Below are positions 7,726-16,465 of a stretch of 64,000 bases of DNA, piece after piece. Under the pieces are notes generated by a model that had not been told where the DNA came from, searched no databases, and was given only the letters and a program-made list of their open reading frames with translations. The stretch is taken from positions 1-64,000 of the forward strand of contig QHTZ01000078.1 of NCBI GenBank assembly GCA_003221005.1, read 5' to 3'. Both the position numbers and the translations under genes were made by a program. Numbering within the stretch: the stretch's first letter is position 1; every line of letters begins with the position of its first letter. The DNA comes from Gemmatimonadota bacterium (GTDB lineage: Bacteria; Gemmatimonadota; Gemmatimonadetes; Gemmatimonadales; GWC2-71-9).

Positions 7726-8923
7726 CGCGGCAGCGCCCGCACGCCCCGGGCTGCCGCGCGCCGTCAAGTTGTTCGGGTTGGTCTCCCTCCTGAACGATTT
7801 TGCGAGTGAGATGATCTACCCCTTGCTTCCCGCCTTCGTGACCGGGGTGCTCGGCGCGGGAGCCGGGGCGCTAGGCGCGCTCGACGGGGCGGCGGAGTTC
7901 GCGGCGGCGGGCGTGAAGTGGGGCGCGGGCCGCCTCGCCGACCGGCCGGCGCGCCGGGGCCGCTTGGTGGTGCTGGGCTACGCGATGGCGGTGCTCGTTC
8001 GCCCAGTCATCTCGCTCGCGGGGGCGGCCTGGCAGGTGATCGGACTCCGGGTCGTGGACCGGCTCGGCAAGGGGCTCCGCACGCCGCCGCGCGACGCCCT
8101 GATCGCGGACGCGACGCCCGCCGCGCTCCGGGGCCGCGCGTTCGGGCTGCAGCGCGGGCTCGACCACGCAGGCGCGGTGCTCGGGCCGCTGGTGGCCTGG
8201 TGGCTGCTGGCGCACCGCGGTGCGAACCTGCGGACGGTGATAGCGGCGAGCCTGGTGCCGGGAATCGTAGTGCTGGTGCTGGCCATCTGGGCGGTAAGGG
8301 ACGGTAAGGGGCGGTACGGGGCGGGAGGCGCTGGTCCGCAGGGCGGCCCCTTACCGCCTCCTACCGCCTCTGCCCGCCCCTTACCGCCCGCACTCCTCGC
8401 CATCTCCTTCTTCTATCTCCTCCGCATGCCCGAGACCCTCATCATCCTGCGGTCGCAGCAGCTCGGCGTCGCGGTGGCGGTGGTGCCGCTGTTGTGGGCC
8501 GCGGTGCACGTCGTGAAATCCTCCACGAGCTTCGCGGGTGGTGGGTGGAGCGATCGCTTCGGCCCCGAGCGGACGATGTGGATCGGGTGGGTGTGCTACG
8601 CCGCGCTTGCGGCGGCGATGGCCGCCGCGTCCACCGCGCTCCAGGCGTGGCTGTTGTTTCTGGCGTTGGGCGTCGTGGCGGGACTCACTGAGAGCCCGGA
8701 ACGGGCTCTCGTCGCGCAGTTGGCCGGCGACCGACAGGGGAGCGGCTTCGGCGTGTATCACGGCGTGACGGGACTGGCCGCGCTCGCGGGCGGTGTGGCC
8801 TTGGGTTTGGTGTTTCAGGCGGGCGGCGGCCCGCGTGCCTTCATCGTGAGCGCCGCGCTCGGCGGCTTGCTGGCGGTGATGAGCGCGGCTTCCTACCTGC
8901 GTCGCACAGGGGAGGCCATGTGA
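7718..8923 (+). CDS. MFS transporter, 12-helix, unknown substrate
   Basis: A 401-residue major facilitator. It opens with the conserved LLNDFASEMIYPLLPAF in helix 1 and has RGRAFGLQRGLDHAGAVLGP at helix 5; similar carriers are annotated only as MFS transporters. Hydrophobic segments fit 12 helices. The central cytosolic loop (about residues 191-224) is unusual: it is encoded by an inverted pair of decamer arrays and reads as Gly/Arg-rich then Pro-rich low complexity. ATG 7718 overlaps the DUF885 stop by 8 nt. Convergent with the PD40 genes; a large palindromic structure lies between. Confidence 0.88.
   Translation: MNSAAAPARPGLPRAVKLFGLVSLLNDFASEMIYPLLPAFVTGVLGAGAGALGALDGAAEFAAAGVKWGAGRLADRPARRGRLVVLGYAMAVLVRPVISLAGAAWQVIGLRVVDRLGKGLRTPPRDALIADATPAALRGRAFGLQRGLDHAGAVLGPLVAWWLLAHRGANLRTVIAASLVPGIVVLVLAIWAVRDGKGRYGAGGAGPQGGPLPPPTASARPLPPALLAISFFYLLRMPETLIILRSQQLGVAVAVVPLLWAAVHVVKSSTSFAGGGWSDRFGPERTMWIGWVCYAALAAAMAAASTALQAWLLFLALGVVAGLTESPERALVAQLAGDRQGSGFGVYHGVTGLAALAGGVALGLVFQAGGGPRAFIVSAALGGLLAVMSAASYLRRTGEAM
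8291..8388. repeat. Inverted pair of decamer arrays inside the MFS gene
   Basis: Left arm 8291-8330 holds four 10-nt units of the type gcggtaaggg; right arm 8349-8388 holds four units of the reverse complement (ccttaccgcc); the spacer is 18 nt. The arms can pair into a long hairpin. The element is in frame and replaces the normal central loop with GKGRYGAGGAG followed by PLPPPTASARPLPP. Because the unit is 10 nt, the two arms are read in shifting frames, which explains the change of composition along the loop. Confidence 0.8.
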
Positions 8924-9024
8924 GAGTCGCTGCGGCGCCGCCAGTAGTCGTCGTCAGATTCGGCTTCGAGGTCGAACTCGACCAGGGCGTAAACCATGAC
9001 AGCCAGGCTCCACACGAGCAGCAC
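8893..9024 (-). CDS. Possible small single-pass membrane protein (43 aa)
   Basis: An unlisted short frame, opposite to and overlapping the end of the MFS gene. From GTG 9024 it reads VLLVWSLAVMVYALVEFDL and then an acidic-basic tail EAESDDDYWRRR; an internal ATG lies at 8997. A membrane helix followed by a charged tail is a plausible small protein, and the upstream frame stays open and hydrophobic (AWAVV). No clear Shine-Dalgarno site is seen and part of the frame is antisense to the transporter, so the call is tentative. Confidence 0.25.
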   Translation of the reverse strand: MLLVWSLAVMVYALVEFDLEAESDDDYWRRRSDSHMASPVRRR

Positions 9025-9235
9025 GACCGCCCAGGCTGACGAATGTTGCGGCCTTGCGGGGCGATGCGGTAAGGTATGCTCGGCGTCGGGCCGTTATCAA
9101 TTCTCCGCGATAGGGTATATCCTTTCTCTCGACCTTAGTCGTGGCCCGTGCCCTGAAGGGCCGGCTCGGCGCGTCGTGCGTCCTTAAGGACGCGCATCAT
9201 GCCGAGCCGGCGTTTCAACGCACGGGTCGGACGGG
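8924..9235. other. Intergenic region between convergent transcription units
   Basis: A 312-nt gap between the MFS stop and the stop of the last PD40 gene. It holds most of the possible small antisense ORF (8893-9024), a short AT-richer stretch near 9095-9125 (atcaattctccgcgatag), and the nested palindrome at 9145-9226. I see no other coding potential. Confidence 0.6.
9145..9226. terminator. Large nested palindrome, likely bidirectional terminator or REP-like element
   Basis: Three nested pairs of arms: CCCGTG/CACGGG outside (9145-9150, 9221-9226), an 11-nt pair GCCGGCTCGGC/GCCGAGCCGGC (9160-9170, 9201-9211), and an inner 16-bp perfect palindrome GCGTCCTTAAGGACGC (9178-9193). It lies between convergent genes, where a bidirectional terminator is expected, but there is no T-tract on either side. 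It may instead be a dispersed palindromic repeat. Confidence 0.5.
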
Positions 9236-10180
9236 TTAGTGGCCGCTCGGCGTCCGGGTGGACATCCAGATGTCGTCTCCGCCAAATCCACCGGGTCGAT
9301 TCGAAGCAAAGATCAGCGTTCGAGCGTTGCTCGAGAAACTCGGGTGACGGTCCATCGCGGTCGAATTCAGCGCCGTGAGGTTCTCGGGGGTGGACCAGGG
9401 GTCGTGCACGCTCCGACGGGTCGAGACCCAGAGGTCTTGCAGGCCCAGGCCACCGGGACGGGCCGAGAGAAACACCACCTCTCGACCGTCCGTGCGCACT
9501 GTTGCTCCTGTGCCGGGGCTGAGCTCCGGTACGAGCACCGCCGGTCCGCGAGCCTTCCCGTCCCTGGTGAGGGGCGCAACGTACATGCTAAAACCGACGC
9601 CCGTCACCGGCGCTCGACCGAAATAGAAGTTCAGCTCTCCGTCTTCGGCACTCTGGAGGTATTCCGGCCCAGCTTCGAAAATCGCCGTGTTGATGTTCGG
9701 GCCGAGATTCACCGGGGCTTCCCACGCGAAGTCATCCTTCGGGTTGGCCCGGCGCGACACATAGATGTCGTTGCTGCCCTCACCGCCGGGACGGTCGCTG
9801 TAGAAAAACAGCAGGTGGCCGTCCAGCGAGATGCTGGGCCCCTGGTCACCGCTGGCGGTGTTCACGGTCGGCCCGAGGTTCACCGGTGTCTCCCAAGGAC
9901 ATTCGACGCAGGCGCGATGCGCCACCCAGATGTCTGCGCCACCGAAACCGCCGGCGCGGTTCGACGTGAAGTAGAGGCTGAGGTCGTCAGGTGACAACGC
10001 GCAGTTGTTCTCTGTTGCGTCGGTGTTGATCGGCGCTCCCACATTCACGGGCGGAGACCACTCGGAATTGCCGAAGAAAAAAGCCGAGAGGCCCGAGGGA
10101 AGCGGATCGGGGTCGCTTCCACACGCGAGCAGCAGGGTGAGGGGGGCCAGCAAGGTCAAGAGGCGGGCTGTGGTTGTCAT
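9236..10180 (-). CDS. PD40-repeat lipoprotein, third of three tandem paralogues
   Basis: A 314-residue secreted lipoprotein. The signal peptide ends in a clear lipobox (LLLACGS). The rest is a WD40-like beta-propeller built of PD40 motifs such as LYFTSNRAGGFGGADIWV and LLFFYSDRPGGEGSNDIYV. Two cysteines in RACVECPWE are shared by all three paralogues. The ATG at 10180 overlaps the stop of the preceding copy (ATGA) and has a good GGAGG upstream. It closely resembles the 11184-12146 copy. Similar propellers occur in TolB- and OmpA-linked envelope proteins, but no ligand can be named. Confidence 0.88.
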   Translation of the reverse strand: MTTTARLLTLLAPLTLLLACGSDPDPLPSGLSAFFFGNSEWSPPVNVGAPINTDATENNCALSPDDLSLYFTSNRAGGFGGADIWVAHRACVECPWETPVNLGPTVNTASGDQGPSISLDGHLLFFYSDRPGGEGSNDIYVSRRANPKDDFAWEAPVNLGPNINTAIFEAGPEYLQSAEDGELNFYFGRAPVTGVGFSMYVAPLTRDGKARGPAVLVPELSPGTGATVRTDGREVVFLSARPGGLGLQDLWVSTRRSVHDPWSTPENLTALNSTAMDRHPSFSSNARTLIFASNRPGGFGGDDIWMSTRTPSGH

Positions 10181-11145
10181 GGGACCTCCTTACCGCTCGG
10201 TGTGCGGGTCGACATCCAGAGATCGTTCCCTCCACTCCCGCCCGGCCGGTTCGACGTGAAGATCAGCGTCCGGCCGTCCCGCGACAGACTCGCCTGCGAG
10301 TCGATGTAGCTCGTGTTGAGCGGGGCTCCGAGGTGCTCCGCTGCGGACCACGCATCGTGGATCGCTTGGCGAGTGAACCGCCAGATGTCCAGGTCGCCGA
10401 ACGTCCCAGCCCGGTTCGAGGACAGCAGCAATTCGTGCCCATCCGTGCGCACCGCCACTTTTTGGTCGGTGCTCGTCGAATTGAGCTCGGACACGGCGAC
10501 GGCGGGGCCGAGCGGCTCACCGTCGCTCGACAGGGAGACCTTGTAGATGTCTTGGTCGCCGCCGGAGGGACCCCGATTGAAGTACAACGTGGCGGTTCCT
10601 TCCCCGTCTCCTCGCACGTAAGACGCCCCCTGCTCGCTCCCAGCGGTATTCACGTCAGGGCCCAGGTTCACCGGGTCGCCCCAGAGGTCACCGTCTGCGC
10701 CGGTGCTGATCCGCTGCGACACCCAGATGTCAGAGCCTCCCTGGCCACCCGATCGGCCGCTGTAGAAGAACAGCAGCCGCCCGTCGTCCGAGAGAGTCGG
10801 CGCTCCCTCGTTCGTGGAGGTGTTGATGGCGGTCCCGAGGTTCACCGGCGTTTCCCAGGCGCACTGCAAGCACGTGCGGTGGGACACCCAGATGTCGTTT
10901 CCGCCCATTCCGCCCGGTCGATTCGAGCCGAAGTAGAGCGCGTGCTGGTCGGGGGAAAGCCCGGCGTTCATGTCGGCAGCGCTCGAGTTGACCACCGGGC
11001 CGAGGTTGACGGGCACGGACCACTCGGAATTGTCGAAGCGGTCGGCCAGGATCGACCCGAGCCGAGCCCCCGGCGCGACGGTCGTGTCGTTACAAGCGAG
11101 CGCGGCGAGGGCCGCGGAGAGCGAGAGCAACGAGTTCCTCACCAT
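10177..11145 (-). CDS. PD40-repeat lipoprotein, second of three tandem paralogues
   Basis: About 322 residues. ATG 11145 is chosen because it follows a strong GGGAGGT site and gives a standard lipoprotein signal (MVRNSLLSLSAALAALAC). The alternative ATG 11187, 14 codons upstream, overlaps the previous stop (ATGA) and could also be used. PD40 motifs include LYFGSNRPGGMGGNDIWV, LLFFYSGRSGGQGGSDIWV and LIFTSNRPGGSGGNDLWM. It is the most divergent of the three copies in the centre. Its 3' end (TPSGKEVP) is nearly identical in DNA to that of the first copy. Confidence 0.87.
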   Translation of the reverse strand: MVRNSLLSLSAALAALACNDTTVAPGARLGSILADRFDNSEWSVPVNLGPVVNSSAADMNAGLSPDQHALYFGSNRPGGMGGNDIWVSHRTCLQCAWETPVNLGTAINTSTNEGAPTLSDDGRLLFFYSGRSGGQGGSDIWVSQRISTGADGDLWGDPVNLGPDVNTAGSEQGASYVRGDGEGTATLYFNRGPSGGDQDIYKVSLSSDGEPLGPAVAVSELNSTSTDQKVAVRTDGHELLLSSNRAGTFGDLDIWRFTRQAIHDAWSAAEHLGAPLNTSYIDSQASLSRDGRTLIFTSNRPGGSGGNDLWMSTRTPSGKEVP

Positions 11146-11183
11146 GAAGCACCTCCCTGGAGGCAGAATGCGGAGTGCAGTGG

Positions 11184-12146
11184 TCATGGAACCTGCTTAC
11201 CGCTCGGTGTGCGGGTCGACATGTAGATGTCCGTGCCACCAAAACCGCCGGACCGACTCGACGCGAACAGCAGCGTCCGGCCGTCGCTCGACAGACCGGG
11301 TTGCTGGTCAGCCGCCGCCGAGTTCAGCGGCCCCAGATTCACGGGCGTGGACCAGGGATCGTGGAGGCTGCGACGGGTGGACGTCCAGAGGTCGTTCCCG
11401 CCCAGTCCACCGGGGCGGGTCGAGAAGAAAAAGATCTCCCGGCCATCGGTGCGCAGCGTCGAGCCCTGGTCGGTGGCAGTTGGGTGGCTCAGTTCGGTGA
11501 CCAGTGTCGCGGGGCCACGAGTCTCACCGTCCCGGGTCAGCGGTGCATAGTAGATGTCCGCGGTCCCGCCCGGTGGTGCTCTGTTGAAGTAGAGGTTACC
11601 CGCCCCATCCTCCGCGTTCTGCAAGTACTCCGCCCCAGCCTCGGACCCGGCCGTGTTCACGTCGGCGCCCAGCCCCACCGGGGGTTCCCAGCCGAAGTCG
11701 TCATTCGGGTTGGCTCGGTGAGATATGTAAAGGTCGCTCAGTCCCTGCCCGCCGGGCCGCGTGCTCGTGAAGAAAAGCATGTGTTCGTCGATCGAGAGGC
11801 CGGGTCCGGTCTCGCTGGCTGTCGTATTGACCACTGGTCCGAGGTTCTCGGGCGGCTCCCATGGGCAGTCGGAGCAGGCGCGCCGCGCCACCCAAAGATC
11901 GAACGAGCCCGATCCACCCGCCCGGTCCGAGCCGAAGTAGAGAGTGCGTCCGTCCTTCGAGAGTGTCGGACCCTGCTCGTTGGCGGCAGTATTGATCGTC
12001 GCTCCGAGGTTCCCCGGCGCGGACCACTCGGAGTTGGCGAAGGATTGGGCTTGGATGCGGTACGTGGGCCCTTGGGACTCCGTGACGCAGCCGAGCAGCA
12101 AGGCGAGCGGGGTGAGCGAAGCGAGTATGCGGGGCGCGATTGTCAT
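11184..12146 (-). CDS. PD40-repeat lipoprotein, first of three tandem paralogues
   Basis: A 320-residue lipoprotein (lipobox LLLGCVT) followed by a PD40 beta-propeller. A strong TAGGAGGTT ribosome site precedes ATG 12146. Motifs such as LYFGSDRAGGSGSFDLWV, LFFTSTRPGGQGLSDLYI and LFASSRSGGFGGTDIYM mark the blades. As the first gene of the three-gene unit it probably carries the promoter. The three copies keep the same blade order and the same Cys pair (RACSDCPWE), so they arose by tandem duplication. Confidence 0.88.
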   Translation of the reverse strand: MTIAPRILASLTPLALLLGCVTESQGPTYRIQAQSFANSEWSAPGNLGATINTAANEQGPTLSKDGRTLYFGSDRAGGSGSFDLWVARRACSDCPWEPPENLGPVVNTTASETGPGLSIDEHMLFFTSTRPGGQGLSDLYISHRANPNDDFGWEPPVGLGADVNTAGSEAGAEYLQNAEDGAGNLYFNRAPPGGTADIYYAPLTRDGETRGPATLVTELSHPTATDQGSTLRTDGREIFFFSTRPGGLGGNDLWTSTRRSLHDPWSTPVNLGPLNSAAADQQPGLSSDGRTLLFASSRSGGFGGTDIYMSTRTPSGKQVP

Positions 12147-12287
12147 TGAACCTCCTAGGGATTGCGCTCCCGTCGGTGGCGGAGGCGGTCTCGGTGTCGG
12201 AGGGGCGTCCTGGGGGCGTCGGTTCGACAGCAGGGGCCGTAAAGACCATCGGCGGAGCAGGGAACTCCCGCCACCGTAGCGGGTCCG

Positions 12288-12315
12288 AAGCTACACCCAG
12301 CCGCTGGTGCCGCAA
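12288..12315 (-). promoter_or_regulatory. Weak candidate promoter for the PD40 operon
   Basis: On the minus strand TTGCGG (12315-12310), a 16-nt spacer and TAGCTT (12293-12288) lie about 140 nt upstream of the first PD40 gene, in the 177-nt gap after ybdD. The match to consensus is modest. The rest of that gap shows nothing I can name. Confidence 0.2.
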
Positions 12316-12495
12316 GTTGCCGCTTAACAGCAGCGCGCGACCTGGCCCTTTCGTTCGAAGCAGTCGGCTAGGTATTCGCGCTCGCTCAGCGGAGGACGCC
12401 CCGCCCGCCGACAGTGCTCGACGTAAGCCGCGTAATCGGGCGCGCCGATGATGCGCCGCAGCACGCGCGTGACGCGGGTGGGGAGGGGCTGGGCC

Positions 12496-12523
12496 CCTTC
12501 CCCCTTCCCTCTTCCCCCTTCCC
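12496..12523. repeat. Four-unit heptamer array at the cstA-ybdD junction
   Basis: On the plus strand: ccttccc-ccttccc-tcttccc-ccttccc, 28 nt. It starts next to the cstA stop (12526-12528) and is read through as the N-terminal linker of YbdD. Same length and purine/pyrimidine bias as the arrays at 4571, 21731 and 46809. Confidence 0.75.
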
Positions 12524-12525
12524 GT

Positions 12526-14560
<2,035 letters not shown>

Positions 14561-14562
<2 letters not shown>

Positions 14563-15433
14563 GCGGGCTAAGTTACGGTGCGCCTTGCCGCTGTTCAAAT
14601 TCGAACATAGGTTCGAACTCCTTGAACCCGATTTCTTGGACGTTGGCTGCGCGCGCGACCACGCCGGGGGGGAGACGGTTCAGGGCCGCGTCGCGATCGT
14701 CACCGGCGGCGCGACTGGCCTGGGGCGCGCCACCGGCCTCGAGTTCGCCCGGCAAGGCGTCGCGATCGCCTTCAACTACGTCGAGCTCCCCGAGCGCGAC
14801 GTCGGCGCGCAGGCGTTGCTCACCGAAACGGCCATCCGCGCGCAGGGCGTCCCCGTCTACTGCGCCCGCTGTGACGTCCGCAACCACGACGAAGTCGAGC
14901 GCTTCGTCACCGAGACCCGCGAGCGACTCGGCGGCGTGCACTACCTGGTGAACAACGCTGGGGTGACGCACGATGGCGCCCTGTGGCGGCTGTCGGCGGA
15001 CGCCTGGCAGGAGGTGCTCGACACTAATGTGACGGGCGCGTTCAACTGCATTCAGGTGGTGTCCCGCCACATGCGCGCTCAGCGTTATGGCAAAGTCGTG
15101 AACGTGGCGAGTCATCAAGCCTTCCGGCCCGGTTTCGGGATCTCGAACTACGCGACCAGCAAGGCGGCGCTGATCGGTCTCACCAAGGCCGCCGCCGTCG
15201 ACCTGGGCTCCTCCAACGTCAACGTCAATGCGGTCGCACCGGGGTTCGTGAAGACCGAGCTGCTCGCGAAGCTGCCGCGCGAGGTATTGGAGCGCGCCGA
15301 GCACGAATCGGTGCTGGGACGCGTCGCCGAGCCCGAGGACATCGCGCGCGTCATCGTGTTCCTGTGCAGTGACGCGGCGCGGCACATCACGGGGCAAGTG
15401 ATCGTGGTGGACGGCGGGCTGACGCTCGCTTGA
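14561..15433 (+). CDS. FabG-like short-chain dehydrogenase (3-oxoacyl/acetoacetyl-CoA reductase type)
   Basis: NAD(P)H-dependent reductase of the classical SDR family. TGGATGLG gives the cofactor site, NNAGV and the catalytic YATSK are intact, and the C-terminus VIVVDGGLTLA is typical of FabG/PhaB-type enzymes. The start is uncertain. The frame opens at ATG 14561, but the first 40 residues (to GRVAIVTGG) have no family counterpart and contain the LexA-like palindrome. A TTG at 14636 would give a more normal length but has no ribosome site. Divergent from cstA. Confidence 0.8.
14602..14615. promoter_or_regulatory. LexA-type SOS box-like palindrome
   Basis: CGAACATAGGTTCG, within the longer palindrome TTCGAAC-atag-GTTCGAA. 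This matches the Gram-positive type LexA box CGAAC-N4-GTTCG in both half sites. It lies 40 nt upstream of the preferred cstA start and near the 5' end of the FabG-like gene. Neither is a classic SOS gene, so another regulator with a similar palindrome is possible. Confidence 0.45.
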
Positions 15434-15464
15434 AAAATGTCGCCCCGGGCGCGATCTTGGCACG

Positions 15465-16157
15465 GTGACTAATCCGTTGAAATTCAAATACTTAAAGGGT
15501 GGCGCGTGGGCGGTGGGGGCGTGGGTTGCGCTGGGGTGCGGCCACAAGCCGGCCGATTCCGCCGCGCCGCAACCCACGGCGCCGCTGCCCACGGCAGCGC
15601 TCGCAGGCCAGCGGGTGATCCTGCTTCCGTTCACGCTCGTGGTGGCGGAGGATTCGCTCCGCTGGGAAGCGGCGCTCGCCGATCGGCGCGCCACGCTGGC
15701 GCGCGCGGACAGCATCCTGGGCGCGTTGCTCGGCGCGCGCGCGCCCGAGATCAGCTGGGTGCCGCCCGATGAGTTGCGCCGTGCCGCACGCCGCGCGCCC
15801 GGGATCGCCAGCGACCCGGACCAGCTGGCCACCGCAATCCTCCGTGCCAAGAACTTGAAGGTCGTGCCCGATCCGCTACGAACCCAGCTGCGCACCATCG
15901 CCGCCCTCGCGGGCGGCGACGCCGGACGCTACGCGCTCGTCCCCGCGGCTCTGATCTACCGGCGTCCGAGCGGGGGAGCGGACGGGCGAACGGCCCGCCC
16001 CATCCCTCCCGGAGTCGGCATCGCCGAGCTGGCCATCGTGCTGGCGGACGTGCGGCTGGGGCGTATCGGGTGGCGCACCGTGGCGACCGGCGCCGGGGGC
16101 GATCCCTGGAGCGCGCTCACGCGCGCCGTGAAGGCTCTGACCCCAGGGCTGCCGTGA
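15465..16157 (+). CDS. Hypothetical lipoprotein
   Basis: About 230 residues with no recognised domain. A lipoprotein signal is visible (KGGAWAVGAWVALGC followed by GHKP). The frame opens at GTG 15465, but TTG 15477 gives a cleaner signal peptide (KFKYLKGG) with GGTGA 8 nt upstream and may be the true start. After an Ala/Pro-rich linker comes a segment VILLPFTLVVAEDSLRW that resembles the first strand of proteins assembling near the outer membrane. Its stop overlaps the GTG of the next gene (GTGA), which starts a coupled four-gene run ending with the phosphoesterase. Confidence 0.65.
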   Translation: MTNPLKFKYLKGGAWAVGAWVALGCGHKPADSAAPQPTAPLPTAALAGQRVILLPFTLVVAEDSLRWEAALADRRATLARADSILGALLGARAPEISWVPPDELRRAARRAPGIASDPDQLATAILRAKNLKVVPDPLRTQLRTIAALAGGDAGRYALVPAALIYRRPSGGADGRTARPIPPGVGIAELAIVLADVRLGRIGWRTVATGAGGDPWSALTRAVKALTPGLP

Positions 16158-16465
16158 CGACCATGGGCGCGCCCTTCGCCACGAGCCACTCCTGCGCGCG
16201 CTGCGGCGCGCAGACGGCGGGGATCGCGGTCGGTGGGCTGTGTCCCAACTGTACTCGTAGCGTGGAGTTGCGCGCATCCCGGCTGGGACGGTGGGTGGCA
16301 CTCGGCAGCACGGCGCTCCTGGCGGCGTATCTCAGTTTCGCGCTGCGCGCGGTCGTGCCCGCGTGGCGGGGAACGGGCCGCGCCATCGCGGCCGCGGCGG
16401 TCGTTGCGTGGTGCCTGCTGACGTACCGCATCGTGAAGCGGATCGGAATCGAATGGCTGAAATGA
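16154..16465 (+). CDS. Small zinc-ribbon membrane protein
   Basis: A 103-residue protein. Two CxxC pairs (CARCGAQ and LCPNC) form a zinc-ribbon-like knuckle at the N-terminus, followed by two hydrophobic stretches (WVALGSTALLAAYLSFAL and AIAAAAVVAWCLLTYRI). GTG 16154 overlaps the previous stop; ATG 16163 is an alternative. The track ORF from 16070 includes unrelated upstream codons. Its stop overlaps the next start (ATGA). Function unknown. Confidence 0.65.
   Translation: MTTMGAPFATSHSCARCGAQTAGIAVGGLCPNCTRSVELRASRLGRWVALGSTALLAAYLSFALRAVVPAWRGTGRAIAAAAVVAWCLLTYRIVKRIGIEWLK

Noticed and set aside
14601-14630. T-arm-like sequence ggttcgaactcc suggesting a tRNA
   Set aside because: The flanks do not pair into a T stem and no acceptor, D or anticodon arm can be built; the palindrome is better read as an operator.
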